The translations under genes and the position numbers were made by a program. Below, piece by piece: positions 33,744 through 42,773 of a stretch of DNA of 48,270 nucleotides. The notes below the pieces were generated by a model. It saw nothing but the letters and a program-made list of their open reading frames with translations. It was not told the DNA's origin and did no database searches. The stretch's first letter is position 1. Every line of letters starts with the position of its first letter. The DNA is from Acidimicrobiia bacterium (lineage in GTDB: Bacteria > Actinomycetota > Acidimicrobiia > Acidimicrobiales > JANYDT01): NCBI GenBank assembly GCA_025359845.1, contig JANYDT010000012.1, forward strand, positions 1 through 48,270. Direction: 5' to 3'.

Positions 33744-33788
33744 TTCTACGTAGCTGTCCGCGCCCGCCCCTTCAAGCACAGGTCGTGC

Positions 33789-34748
33789 ATGAATTTCACC
33801 AACTTCATCAATACGTTCTGGGCGAACACGATCTCGGGACTTTCACTCGGAGCCATATACGCTCTCATAGCCCTTGGCTATACCTTGGTATATGGCGTTC
33901 TGCGGCTCATAAACTTTGCCAACTCCGAGGTCTTCATGCTCGGCACCTTCGGGTCCCTCGCCGCTTTGTGGATACTGGGTGTGCCGTCGGCTGGGGCCCC
34001 CAAAGCGGGAATCGCCCTGCTGGGAACGCTCGCTTTGATGTTGGTGCTGTCGATCTTGTTTAGTGGTGGGGCCGCAATTTTACTCGAATTGTTGGCTTAC
34101 CGGCCCCTGCGCAGGCGCAATTCACCCCGGCTCGTATTTCTCATTTCTGCCATCGGTGCGTCGCTGGCCATTGCTGAGGCAGTAGGAGCGTTTGGCGCCC
34201 GGAAACGGGAGGAGTATCCGTTCGGTAGGGTCTGGAACACCCGAAAGAATCTGTTCAAGATCTCCGACTTTGATGTGCAGGTACGCCACGTCATGGTCAT
34301 TGGCGGTGCCTTGATCATGATGTCGGGCCTGGCCCTCTTCGTGAACAAGACCCGCCTTGGTCGAGGCATGCGAGCAGTCGCCCAAGACGCCGAGACGGCA
34401 CGCATTCTAGGCGTCAACGTAGACCATGTCATTTTGATCACGTTTGCCGTCGGTGGGGTCATGGCCGGCGGCGCGGCGTTTCTTTATGCGCTCTTTTTCG
34501 AAGCCACGCGCTATAACGCCGGCTTTCTGCTTGGCGTGAAGGCGTTCACCGCGGCCGTTCTCGGCGGCATCGGCAACATCACCGGCGCGCTGGTCGGCGG
34601 CCTCCTCCTAGGCCTCATCGAGAACTGGGGCGCCGGCCTATTCGGGGGCCAATGGAAAGACGTCATCGCCTTCGCGGTTCTCGTACTCGTTCTCATGGTG
34701 AGACCGACAGGCCTATTCGGCGAAACCCTCGGACGGTCTCGGGCGTGA
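33789..34748 (+). CDS. livH: Branched-chain amino-acid ABC transporter permease LivH
   Basis: Membrane subunit of the importer. The ATG at 33789-33791 gives 319 residues; an open extension before it covers the hairpin and is disregarded. About eight hydrophobic helices are present, with the family start ISGLSLGAIYALIALGYTLVYG and NFANSEVFMLG. The EAA-like cytoplasmic loop is AQDAETARILGVNVDHVI, and GGIGNITGALVGGLLLG is near the C-terminus. It overlaps livM by four bases. Confidence 0.95.
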   Translation: MNFTNFINTFWANTISGLSLGAIYALIALGYTLVYGVLRLINFANSEVFMLGTFGSLAALWILGVPSAGAPKAGIALLGTLALMLVLSILFSGGAAILLELLAYRPLRRRNSPRLVFLISAIGASLAIAEAVGAFGARKREEYPFGRVWNTRKNLFKISDFDVQVRHVMVIGGALIMMSGLALFVNKTRLGRGMRAVAQDAETARILGVNVDHVILITFAVGGVMAGGAAFLYALFFEATRYNAGFLLGVKAFTAAVLGGIGNITGALVGGLLLGLIENWGAGLFGGQWKDVIAFAVLVLVLMVRPTGLFGETLGRSRA

Positions 34749-35899
34749 ACGCAACTCCGTCCGGCGACACAACCCCGAAAACTGTCAACAAGATCACCGA
34801 GCTACTCGGGGCCACCCGACGGCGCAAAGGCCTCGGAATTGGGGAAAAATGGAATGCTCTCCCTAAGCAGGCCCGCATTTGCATTGCGCTCGTGGCGGTC
34901 GCGCTTCTGTACCTTCTGCCCTGGATCAATCCGCCGATCATCCGAACCGAAGACACCGACTTTGCCAGCCTCCTCGCCGGTACGGTGGTCCCGTACGTAC
35001 TGGTGGCTCTAGGACTGAATGTGGTGGTCGGGATGGCCGGACTGCTTGACCTCGGGTATGTCGGATTCTTCGCGGTCGGCGCCTACAGCGTCGGCGTGCT
35101 TACCTCGAAACACGCCAGCCTGCCCTGGTTCCTGGCGATGTTCATAGCTATCGCCATTTCGATGGTCTTCGGCGCAATTTTGGGCGCGCCCACCCTCCGC
35201 CTCCGGGGCGACTACCTGGCCATTGTTACGCTCGGCTTCGGCGAAATCATCCGACTCTCGGCTCAGAATTTTGGCTGGCTCGGCGCGTCAGAAGGGATTT
35301 CTTCCATCAAACGGCCGCCGTCGATAGGGCCGCTAAAGTTCACCGTGCTGGAGAACAAAGGCTACTGGGTCTTCGGGCTTTCATTGATTCTTCTCACCGT
35401 ATTTCTGATTTCGCTTCTCGAGACAAGCAGAGTGGGACGGGCCTGGACGGCCATTCGCGAAGACGAAGACGCGGCCGAGCTGATGGGCGTTCCAACCTTC
35501 AAATTCAAGCTCTGGGCGTTCGCCATCGGAGCGGCCGTCGGGGGATTGGCCGGTGCCTTTTACGCCGGCAAGCTCAATACGATTTACCCAAGAGATTTCG
35601 AGGTCCAGAAATCGATTCTTTTTCTCGCTGCCGTCGTGCTTGGCGGGCTCGGCAACCGCTGGGGGGCGATTCTTGGAGGATTTCTTGTGGCCTATTTGCC
35701 AGAACGGTTTCGGTTCGTCAGCGACAAGCGCTACTTCTTCTTCGGTTTGGTCCTTATGATCATGATGATCTTTCGACCGCAGGGGCTTCTCCCTCGCCGC
35801 CTTGGCAGGGGCCGAGCCAAAGGAATCGACATTCGCAAACACCGCGCTGGTGAAGACGAAGACGATCTCGGTGTTGTGAGGAGTTCCGGCCGTGGCTGA
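34745..35899 (+). CDS. livM: Branched-chain amino-acid ABC transporter permease LivM
   Basis: Second membrane subunit. The start is GTG 34745-34747, overlapping the livH stop (GTGA). It has 384 residues. A basic 45-residue cytoplasmic N-terminus precedes about nine hydrophobic helices. Family motifs are GLNVVVGMAGLLDLGYVGFF, TLRLRGDYLAIVTLGFGEI and, on the coupling loop, REDEDAAELMGVPTFKFKLWAF. VVLGGLGNRWGAILGGFLV is typical of the end. The last 25 residues are charged and its stop overlaps livG by eight bases. Confidence 0.95.
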   Translation: MNATPSGDTTPKTVNKITELLGATRRRKGLGIGEKWNALPKQARICIALVAVALLYLLPWINPPIIRTEDTDFASLLAGTVVPYVLVALGLNVVVGMAGLLDLGYVGFFAVGAYSVGVLTSKHASLPWFLAMFIAIAISMVFGAILGAPTLRLRGDYLAIVTLGFGEIIRLSAQNFGWLGASEGISSIKRPPSIGPLKFTVLENKGYWVFGLSLILLTVFLISLLETSRVGRAWTAIREDEDAAELMGVPTFKFKLWAFAIGAAVGGLAGAFYAGKLNTIYPRDFEVQKSILFLAAVVLGGLGNRWGAILGGFLVAYLPERFRFVSDKRYFFFGLVLMIMMIFRPQGLLPRRLGRGRAKGIDIRKHRAGEDEDDLGVVRSSGRG

Positions 35900-36689
35900 T
35901 CGCATTCTGGAAGTGGACGAGGTGACCATGCGCTTCGGAGGAGTCACGGCCATGGAAGACGTCACGTTCCACATTAACGAAGGTGAGATTCTTGGGCTCA
36001 TCGGTCCCAACGGGGCCGGGAAGACCACCTGCTTTAACGTCATGACCGGTGTCTACAAGGCGACAACGGGCCGGGTTCGATTCGAAGGCCAAGCGCTCGG
36101 CAACCGCAAGCGCTTCGAGATCACTCGGCTCGGAATTGCTCGAACGTTTCAGAACATCCGACTGTTTCCCGAAATGAGCGCGCTCGACAACGTGATGGTG
36201 GGGGCCGACACCCACCATCGAACGAGTGTAGTTTCCGCGATGTTCCGCCTCCCGATTCATCGTCGGGAAGAGGCGGAGGGGCGAGAGCGGTCGATGCATT
36301 GGCTCGAGTTCATGGGCATCGCCGATCGGGCCCTTGATTTGGCTCGCAACTTGCCCTATGGCTATCAACGGCGGCTCGAGATCGCCCGAGCGCTGGCTAC
36401 CAAACCCCGATTGCTTTGTCTTGACGAGCCGGCGGCCGGTTTCAATCCGGCTGAGAAGGAAGACTTGATGGGGCTGATTCGCCGGATCCGAGATCAGGGT
36501 TACACGATATTGCTGATCGAGCACGACATGAGCCTCGTGATGGGAGTAACTGATCGTATTGTGGTCTTGGAATTCGGTCGCAAGATTGCCGAGGGCTCCC
36601 CTTCTGAGATTCAGGCCGATCCGCGAGTAATCGAGGCCTACCTGGGCCGCCCCGACGAGGACGATCGAGATGACCCGGTGGAGGTCTGA
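35892..36689 (+). CDS. livG: Branched-chain amino-acid ABC transporter ATP-binding protein LivG
   Basis: First ATPase subunit. The 265 residues start with GTG, overlapping the livM end. Walker A is GPNGAGKTT near residues 41-49. The signature LPYGYQRRLEIARAL replaces LSGGQ, as usual in LivG, and Walker B is LLCLDEPAAG. The switch histidine is in LIEHDMSLVMG. The C-terminal tail is acidic. GGAGGT at its end serves as ribosome binding site for livF. Confidence 0.95.
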   Translation: MADRILEVDEVTMRFGGVTAMEDVTFHINEGEILGLIGPNGAGKTTCFNVMTGVYKATTGRVRFEGQALGNRKRFEITRLGIARTFQNIRLFPEMSALDNVMVGADTHHRTSVVSAMFRLPIHRREEAEGRERSMHWLEFMGIADRALDLARNLPYGYQRRLEIARALATKPRLLCLDEPAAGFNPAEKEDLMGLIRRIRDQGYTILLIEHDMSLVMGVTDRIVVLEFGRKIAEGSPSEIQADPRVIEAYLGRPDEDDRDDPVEV

Positions 36690-36690
36690 G

Positions 36691-37407
36691 GTGCTGCTGG
36701 AGGTGAAAGATCTTCAAGTCTTCTACGGACGGATTCAGGCCATTCGGGGTATCTCGTTCTCGGTCGCCGAAGGGGAAATCGTTACGCTCATCGGGGCCAA
36801 CGGTGCAGGAAAGACCACGACCATGAAGACGATGTCGGGCGTGCGTCCCGTTGCGGCAGGATCGGTGCGCTTCGACGGGAAAGACATCACCAAGATGGCC
36901 TCGCACAAACGGGTCGAACTCGGCATCGGACAAGCCCCCGAGGGTCGCGGCATTTTCCCCGGCATGACTGTTCGAGAGAATCTCGACATGGGGATGTACC
37001 TGCGCAAGGACCGCAAGAGCGGAGCCGCCGCTGCCGATCTGGAACGTGTACTTATCCTCTTTCCACGGCTGCGCGAACGTATAAATCAGGCCGGCGGATC
37101 GATGTCGGGCGGCGAGCAACAAATGCTCGCAATCGCCCGAGCCCTCATGGGTCGGCCTCGGTTACTGCTGCTCGACGAGCCCTCAATGGGTCTCGCCCCG
37201 ATGCTCATCAACCAAATCTTTCGGATCATTTCCGAGATCAACGCCCAAGGCACAACCGTGCTGCTCGTCGAGCAAAACGCAGCCAAGGCGCTGAAGATTG
37301 CGACTCGCGCCTATGTGCTCGAATCCGGTGAGATCGTCAAGACCGGCAAGGGGAGCGACCTGCTCAACGATTCGGCGGTGCGCGACGCGTATCTTGGAGG
37401 CAAGTGA
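36691..37407 (+). CDS. livF: Branched-chain amino-acid ABC transporter ATP-binding protein LivF
   Basis: Second ATPase subunit. The GTG at 36691-36693 has GGAGGT six bases upstream and gives 238 residues beginning LLEVKDLQVFYGRIQA. The ATG seven codons earlier, inside livG, lacks such a site. Walker A is GANGAGKTTT, the signature SGGEQQMLAIARALMG, Walker B LLLLDEPSMGLAP, and the switch histidine is replaced by glutamine in VEQNAAKAL, as usual in LivF. It ends the importer operon. Confidence 0.95.
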   Translation: MLLEVKDLQVFYGRIQAIRGISFSVAEGEIVTLIGANGAGKTTTMKTMSGVRPVAAGSVRFDGKDITKMASHKRVELGIGQAPEGRGIFPGMTVRENLDMGMYLRKDRKSGAAAADLERVLILFPRLRERINQAGGSMSGGEQQMLAIARALMGRPRLLLLDEPSMGLAPMLINQIFRIISEINAQGTTVLLVEQNAAKALKIATRAYVLESGEIVKTGKGSDLLNDSAVRDAYLGGK

Positions 37408-37448
37408 CGTTGGGCCTCCCGCGGCCGTAGGCGCGCGAGAATGAAACG

Positions 37449-38411
37449 GTGAGCGTCCCCAAGGTCTTTATCGATGGTCACGCCGGCACTACTGGGCTGC
37501 GCATCCGTGAGTACCTGAGCGGGCGTGACGATCTGCATATGCTCGCCATTGGAGATGCGGATCGCAAGGATCCAGCGGCGCGTAGAGCCCAAATGAACGA
37601 AGCCGACCTGGTCATCCTCTGCCTGCCCGACGACGCTGCGGTACAAGCCGTCTCGATGATCGAGAACGACACGACGAAGGTCGTCGACGCCAGCACCGCG
37701 CATCGCATCCACCCAGACTGGGTATTCGGCCTACCCGAGCTGGACGACCAGCAAAGGGCGCGCATCGCCGGAGCGACGCGGGTGTCGAACCCCGGGTGTT
37801 ACCCCCAAACCGTGATCCTCGCGCTGCGACCTCTTTTGGATGCTGGGCTGCTGCCCCGCTCATCCCCGATTACCGTGCACGCGCTCTCCGGTTACACCGG
37901 CGGTGGCAAGTCGCTGATCGATCGCTGGGAAGATCCCGACGCCAAACTGTTGTCGCTGGTCTACGAGGCCCCGTACGCCATGGATCGGGTGCACAAACAT
38001 GTGGCCGAGATGCACGTCAACACGGGGCTCGAAGCGGCGCCAATGTTTGTGCCCGCGGTCGGGCCGTTCGCAACCGGAATGCGCGTCCAGATTCCTGTCC
38101 ACGCCTCGATGTTCTCGCCTGGAACCACTGCTGAGCACGTGCAGGCCACGCTCGCCGCCCGCTACCGCGACGAGCCGTTCATTCGGGTGATGCCATTGCG
38201 CACCACGGCGTTGGGTGAGCGTGACCTCGACCCCTCGACGGTCGACGGAACCAACATGATCGAATTGCACGTACTGGCCAATCCGGCCGACCACATACTT
38301 CTCGTCGGGCTCCTCGACAACCTCGGCAAGGGCGCCGGCGGGTCGGCCGTGCAGAATCTCAACCTTATGTTGGGCCTCGACGAGAGCGCGGGCTTGCGGG
38401 TCTCGGCGTAG
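37449..38411 (+). CDS. argC: N-acetyl-gamma-glutamyl-phosphate reductase, short (type 2) form
   Basis: Reduces N-acetylglutamyl phosphate to the semialdehyde in arginine synthesis. The 320 residues start with GTG at 37449. The N-terminal KVFIDGHAGTTGLRIREYL contains the NADP loop. The catalytic cysteine is in VSNPGCYPQTVILALRPLL, and the histidine region is KHVAEMHVNTG. The short form of about 310 residues, with GHAGTTG, is distinct from the E. coli type. It follows livF by 41 bp but is not otherwise linked to arginine genes in this window. Its 3' end overlaps a convergent methyltransferase gene by 47 bp. Confidence 0.93.
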   Translation: MSVPKVFIDGHAGTTGLRIREYLSGRDDLHMLAIGDADRKDPAARRAQMNEADLVILCLPDDAAVQAVSMIENDTTKVVDASTAHRIHPDWVFGLPELDDQQRARIAGATRVSNPGCYPQTVILALRPLLDAGLLPRSSPITVHALSGYTGGGKSLIDRWEDPDAKLLSLVYEAPYAMDRVHKHVAEMHVNTGLEAAPMFVPAVGPFATGMRVQIPVHASMFSPGTTAEHVQATLAARYRDEPFIRVMPLRTTALGERDLDPSTVDGTNMIELHVLANPADHILLVGLLDNLGKGAGGSAVQNLNLMLGLDESAGLRVSA

Positions 38412-38973
38412 GACTGCGTTCCAGTTCGTAAAGTCGCACGACGTCTGGTTTCAGCCAAAGACCGGCGCCGGCGGCCACGAAATGACTGTTCAGTTGCCGT
38501 CGATACCAAGCGGCCGAGCGAAACCAGGCCTGGGTGTCGGATCGATTTTCGTCGAGCACGTCGGTGCGATCCCGGGCCGTCGGGACCTCCAGATACAAGA
38601 CCGAGCGTGTCGCCGCGGCCAGATTCTCGATCGCTGCGCTACACCCCGGAGTGTCAAGATACTGCAACACCCCTTGGGCGACGACGAGGTCGAAGGGACG
38701 ATTCGGTGACCACGCGGCTATGTCGCGCATTTGATGTCCGTAGGTGCTGCAGGCGTGTTCACTCACGTCGATGCCCTGGTACCGAATACCGGCCGGGAGA
38801 GCGTCACGCCAATACCCAGGCCCGGCCCCGACATCGAGAACCGAGCGGACCTTGATTCCCCACCAACCGCACAACCCGAGCACACCCTGTACCAATGCGG
38901 CGATATCGGCGGGCCGATGAACGGGCCGTGGCCCGTAGAAGCGGCGGTAGTAGGCCCGGTCAAACGACGCCAT
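38365..38973 (-). CDS. Class I SAM-dependent methyltransferase
   Basis: The ATG at 38971-38973 (a GTG lies two codons before) gives 202 residues. The SAM-binding motif I is VRSVLDVGAGPGYWRDALP, followed by YQGIDVSEHAC and DLVVAQGVLQYLD (motif II-like). The 5' end shows FDRAYYRRFYG. The substrate is not evident; it could be a small molecule, since no RNA- or protein-binding domain is attached. The tail is basic and proline/arginine-rich. The gene runs convergent into argC with a 47-bp overlap. Confidence 0.88.
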   Translation of the reverse strand: MASFDRAYYRRFYGPRPVHRPADIAALVQGVLGLCGWWGIKVRSVLDVGAGPGYWRDALPAGIRYQGIDVSEHACSTYGHQMRDIAAWSPNRPFDLVVAQGVLQYLDTPGCSAAIENLAAATRSVLYLEVPTARDRTDVLDENRSDTQAWFRSAAWYRRQLNSHFVAAGAGLWLKPDVVRLYELERSPTPRPASPRSRRGPT

Positions 38974-39036
38974 GGTCACCGGTCAAGCCCCTCGGAAAGC
39001 GGAGAGCCGCGGATGGAAAGCGTCGGAACATGAAAT

Positions 39037-39066
39037 GGCCCCGGACCGCATTGGCAGTCCGGGGCC
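39037..39066 (-). terminator. Terminator downstream of the acyl-CoA dehydrogenase gene
   Basis: GGCCCCGGAC (39037-39046) and GTCCGGGGCC (39057-39066) form a perfect 10-bp stem 26 bp past the stop codon. On the minus strand it is followed by ATTTCATGTTC. Confidence 0.7.
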
Positions 39067-39092
39067 CCAGATCAATGGCCGAAGCCAGATTC

Positions 39093-40199
39093 TCAGATGC
39101 CGATGCGCTGCGCGAGCTGCTCGCGATGGAACGTCGGATCTCCGAACAGGAGCTCTGAACTCTTGGCCCGCTTGAAATACAGGTGGGCGTCGTGTTCCCA
39201 GGTAAAGCCGATACCACCATGGATTTGGATGTTCTCGGCCGCGGCGTGGAAATACGCTTCCGAGCAATAGGCCTTGGCCAGCGAAGCCACGACGGGTACT
39301 TCGTCGTTTTCTTCCGACGCGGCCCACATGGCGTAGTAGGCCGCTGACTTGGCCGACTCGGTCTCAAGCAGCATGTCCGCGCACTTGTGTTTGATCGCCT
39401 GGAACGAACCGATCGGGCGGCCGAATTGCACCCGGACTTTGGCGTACTCGACGCTCATGTCGAGACAACGCTGCGATCCACCCACTTGCTCGGCGGCCAA
39501 GGCGATGACGGCCTTGTCGAGCATCTTGGTCAGAATCGTCCAGCCCGCGCCCTCGGCCCCGACCAGCTTGCCCGGCGTGCCGGAGAAGGTGAGCTTGGCC
39601 TGCTTGCGGGTCTGGTCCATCGTCGAAAGCGCCGTGGCCGTCAGGCCCGCGGCACCCTTGTCGACGGCGTACAGCGACACACCTTTGGCGCCGCGAGCGG
39701 CGACCAAGATGAGGTCGGCGGTATGGCCGTCGAGCACGAACATCTTCTCGCCCGTGATCTTGCCATCAGCCGAAACCGAAGCGGTGATGCCGTCCTCGGT
39801 CCAACGCCCGTTGGCCTCCGTGAAGGCGACCGTGGCGATCGTCGAACCGCTGGCGATACCCGGCAGATACGCCTTCTTGGCCGCGTCGTCGTCGCTGGCC
39901 AGCAATGCGTTGGCGGCGAGGGCAACTGTCGAGAAGAACGGAGCGCAGATCAGCGACTTGCCCATCTCCTCCAGAACGACGCCCAGTTCCACGTATCCGT
40001 AGCCCGAGCCGCCGAACTCCTCCGGGATGGCGAGGCCTTGAAGACCCAGCTGCTCACCCATTTGCTTCCAAACCGCAGGGTCGTAGCCCTCGGTCGTTTC
40101 CATAAGGCGCCGCACTTCCGATACCGGCGACTTCTCGTCGAGAAAGCGGCGGACGGACTTGCGGAGCTCTTCCTGCTCCTCGGAGAAGGCAAAGTTCAC
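39093..40199 (-). CDS. Acyl-CoA dehydrogenase family protein
   Basis: FAD-dependent desaturase of acyl-CoA thioesters. The GTG at 40197-40199 has AAGGAG nine bases upstream and gives 368 residues; the open frame before it is ignored. Features are FAFSEEQEELRKSVRRFLDE, GLAIPEEFGGSGYGYVELGVVLEEMG, the middle beta domain, FGRPIGSFQAIKHKCADML and the C-terminal QIHGGIGFTWEHDAHLYFKRAK. The last motif is typical of the mycobacterial-type FadE subunits that often work as heteromers, which would need a partner gene not seen here. The substrate is unknown. Confidence 0.92.
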   Translation of the reverse strand: MNFAFSEEQEELRKSVRRFLDEKSPVSEVRRLMETTEGYDPAVWKQMGEQLGLQGLAIPEEFGGSGYGYVELGVVLEEMGKSLICAPFFSTVALAANALLASDDDAAKKAYLPGIASGSTIATVAFTEANGRWTEDGITASVSADGKITGEKMFVLDGHTADLILVAARGAKGVSLYAVDKGAAGLTATALSTMDQTRKQAKLTFSGTPGKLVGAEGAGWTILTKMLDKAVIALAAEQVGGSQRCLDMSVEYAKVRVQFGRPIGSFQAIKHKCADMLLETESAKSAAYYAMWAASEENDEVPVVASLAKAYCSEAYFHAAAENIQIHGGIGFTWEHDAHLYFKRAKSSELLFGDPTFHREQLAQRIGI

Positions 40200-40294
40200 T
40201 ACACGGCTCCTTGAATCGGCAATATTGCGGGATGCGGTCGAGACCGGATGATGTTTTACTCGACCCACCGGTCAAGGCACACATCGGGCAGGTC

Positions 40295-40338
40295 AGACGC
40301 CTCGACTACGCGAGTTGGATGCCTCCGCTACGCGAGTT
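40295..40338. repeat. 22-bp tandem duplication at the 3' end of the ABC-F gene
   Basis: Units at 40317-40338 and 40295-40316 agree at about 18 of 22 bases and both contain CTACGCGAGTT. Read on the minus strand, the first unit contains the last codons and TAG of the ABC-F gene, and the second repeats that sequence just downstream. Confidence 0.55.
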
Positions 40339-41980
40339 CGATTAGGTCGAGCATCTTTTCGTCGTAATGCAGAAGCTGACCTTCGGGCATCATCAAAACG
40401 CCCGTGGGCGCTAGCTGGGTGACGAACTCGGTGTCGTGGCTGACGAGCACGATGGTGCCGCCATAGTTTTGCAGCGCGGCCAAAACGGCCTCCCGCGACG
40501 GCGGATCGAGGTTGTTGGTGGGCTCGTCGAGCAGTAGCAGGTTGGCTTTACCGACGATGAGCCGAGCCAGGGACAACTTGGTCTTTTCCCCGCCCGACAG
40601 CGTCGCCGCGTCCTGATCGCCCACGTCACCCGACAACCCGAAATGCCCGAGCACGGCCCGTAGCTCGTGATCGGGTATGGGCCCCCGGGGCCCCGGCGCG
40701 GCCCGCTCCCGCATGTGCACCAATACGGTTTTTCCGTTGACGATGTCTTCGTGCTCTTGAGCATAAAAACCCAACGAGACGTTGGCGCCGAGCTTCACCG
40801 TGCCCGCATCGGGCGTATACACACCCGCCAGTGAACGAAGCAGGGTGGTCTTGCCGGCTCCGTTGAGGCCGAGCACCAAGAAGCGGTCGCCACGACCCAC
40901 GGTGAAGGCCACTTCACCAAATACCTGCGTGTCGCCGAAGCTCTTTTCGAGTCCATCGACGGTCAGGGCGATATCGCCTGCTCGTTTCGGCTCAGGAAAG
41001 CGCACGTTGAGCTTGCGCCGCTTTACGACCATGACTTCTGGGCCGCGCTTCTTGTGCATCTGCTCGATGCGTTTCAACAGGTTCTTGCGCTTCTGCACAT
41101 GAGTCTCGTTGGCGCCCCGAAACTTGTCCATGGTCTTTTCGAGACGAGTGACTTCCTTGTCGAAATTGCTCTTTTCGCGCGCCCGCAGCGCCTCGCGCTC
41201 TTCACGCTGCTTGAGAAATTGCGTGTACGTCCCCTTGTACTGCTCGATCTGCGCGAACTCCAACGCCAGTACACGGTCGATGGCCGAGTCCATCAGGTCG
41301 ATGTCGTGGCTGACGACGAGCACGGTGGCGTCGGTGGCCTTGAGAAAATCCATGACCCACCTCTTGGCCTCGACGTCGAGGTGGTTGGTAGGTTCGTCGA
41401 GGATCAGCAGTTCGCCGCCGGCCAGCAGCAGCCGGGCCAACTCGAGACGGCGCCGCTGACCGCCCGAGAGCGTGCCGACTTCGCGCAAGAGCGCTTCTTC
41501 ATCGAGTCCGACACCCGCGGCGATACGTTCGGCCTCCGACTCCACCTGATATCCGCCCAGACCCCGATACCGCTCCTCCAAGTTGGAGTACTTCCGCACG
41601 GCCTTGTCGAGTTCTTCTTCCGCTCCGGGCAGCCCGGCGGCCATGTCGATTCCCGCCTTCTCGATTCGCACATGCCAGTCTTCGAGCTGATGGGCCATCT
41701 CGGTCAGCGGACTGGCCGAGAGCAGATGGTCGTACGAGAGCAGGTCACGTTCCTCGGCCTTGGCCTGAACGTCTTGCTTGATCCAGCCGAACGTCTCGGG
41801 CAGCGTGACCGTGCCCCCCGCAGGATGCATCTCGCCCGCCAACGTACGTAGCAATGTCGTCTTGCCGACACCGTTCGGTCCGACGAGCGCGACCTTCTCT
41901 CGCGACCCCAAGCGAAAGGTCGCCCCTTCGAGCAGCACGCGGTGACCTAAGTCAATGCGCAAATCGGCGACGTCGAGCAC
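40328..41980 (-). CDS. ABC-F family ATPase (ribosome-associated)
   Basis: Soluble protein with two ABC domains and no membrane part, a family that acts on translating ribosomes. The GTG at 41978-41980 gives 550 residues beginning LDVADLRIDLGHRVLLEGA. Domain 1 has GPNGVGKTTLL and LSGGQRRRLELARLLL with Walker B LLILDEPTNHLD. The linker is rich in charged helices (EEREALRAREKSNFDKEVTR). Domain 2 has GLNGAGKTTLL and LSGGEKTKLSLARL with LLLLDEPTNNLD. Whether it is an EttA-like or a resistance-type ABC-F is undecided. It is divergent from menG with 34 bp between start codons. Confidence 0.92.
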   Translation of the reverse strand: MLDVADLRIDLGHRVLLEGATFRLGSREKVALVGPNGVGKTTLLRTLAGEMHPAGGTVTLPETFGWIKQDVQAKAEERDLLSYDHLLSASPLTEMAHQLEDWHVRIEKAGIDMAAGLPGAEEELDKAVRKYSNLEERYRGLGGYQVESEAERIAAGVGLDEEALLREVGTLSGGQRRRLELARLLLAGGELLILDEPTNHLDVEAKRWVMDFLKATDATVLVVSHDIDLMDSAIDRVLALEFAQIEQYKGTYTQFLKQREEREALRAREKSNFDKEVTRLEKTMDKFRGANETHVQKRKNLLKRIEQMHKKRGPEVMVVKRRKLNVRFPEPKRAGDIALTVDGLEKSFGDTQVFGEVAFTVGRGDRFLVLGLNGAGKTTLLRSLAGVYTPDAGTVKLGANVSLGFYAQEHEDIVNGKTVLVHMRERAAPGPRGPIPDHELRAVLGHFGLSGDVGDQDAATLSGGEKTKLSLARLIVGKANLLLLDEPTNNLDPPSREAVLAALQNYGGTIVLVSHDTEFVTQLAPTGVLMMPEGQLLHYDEKMLDLIELA

Positions 41981-42014
41981 AATAGGACAGGCTAGGGCCG
42001 TAGCATCGGGGTCC

Positions 42015-42773
42015 GTGACCAATTCGTCGGGTCGGGTCGACCCACTCCCCCAGGGTGCTGCGAAAGCGGTGGCCGTACGTGACATGTTTGACACGATCAG
42101 CCCGCGGTACGACCTGGTAAACCGGGTCATGACGTTTCGGATGGACGTGGGGTGGCGGCGGCGCAGCATTGCCCGCCTCGCCCTTCCTTCAGGGTCATTA
42201 GTGCTTGACCTGGCGTGCGGAACAGGCGATTTCTGTAGGGAGTTGGAGGCGAAAGGGATCCGGCCGATCGGCATCGATTTCAGTTTCGGAATGCTCGCGC
42301 ACGCTCGTACCGACTCTCCCCTGGTCCAGGCCGACGCCTGCCGACTCCCCGTCGCATCGGCCTCGGTGGATGGCGTCACCTGTGGATTTGCCCTCCGAAA
42401 CTTCGTTGACCTAGGCGATTTTTTCGATGAACTCAGTCGTGTCGTGAGGCCGGGCGGCCGCATTGCCCTCCTCGATGCAACCACGCCCCCCAACCCAATA
42501 CTGCGGGCCGGCCACGCCGTGTACTTCACCAAGCTCGTGCCCAAAATCGGGGGTCTGCTCTCTGATCCGGCGGCTTATCGATATCTACCGAAGTCACTGG
42601 CCTATCTCCCGCCCCCCGAGAAGATGCTGGCGCGACTGGGCCAGGCCCAGTTCAGCGGGGTTCAACGGCACCTGTTGTCGGGCGGAATCGCCCAACTCTT
42701 CACCGCCACCCGAGCCGTATCGCCGGTCGGTGTCACCCCGGAGTCAACGCTGAGCAAGAAAGCCGTTCGATGA
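42015..42773 (+). CDS. menG: Demethylmenaquinone methyltransferase (UbiE/MenG family)
   Basis: Final methylation in menaquinone synthesis. The GTG at 42015-42017 gives 252 residues; the frame is open further but would overlap the divergent ABC-F gene. SAM motif I is VLDLACGTGDF, followed by GIDFSFGMLAHAR. FDTISPRYDLVNRVMTFRMD near residue 25 is a UbiE/MenG hallmark, and GGRIALLDATTPPNPILRAG with YRYLPKSLAYLPPPEKM is the C-terminal motif. Its stop overlaps the menF start by four bases, which supports the menaquinone assignment. Confidence 0.93.
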   Translation: MTNSSGRVDPLPQGAAKAVAVRDMFDTISPRYDLVNRVMTFRMDVGWRRRSIARLALPSGSLVLDLACGTGDFCRELEAKGIRPIGIDFSFGMLAHARTDSPLVQADACRLPVASASVDGVTCGFALRNFVDLGDFFDELSRVVRPGGRIALLDATTPPNPILRAGHAVYFTKLVPKIGGLLSDPAAYRYLPKSLAYLPPPEKMLARLGQAQFSGVQRHLLSGGIAQLFTATRAVSPVGVTPESTLSKKAVR

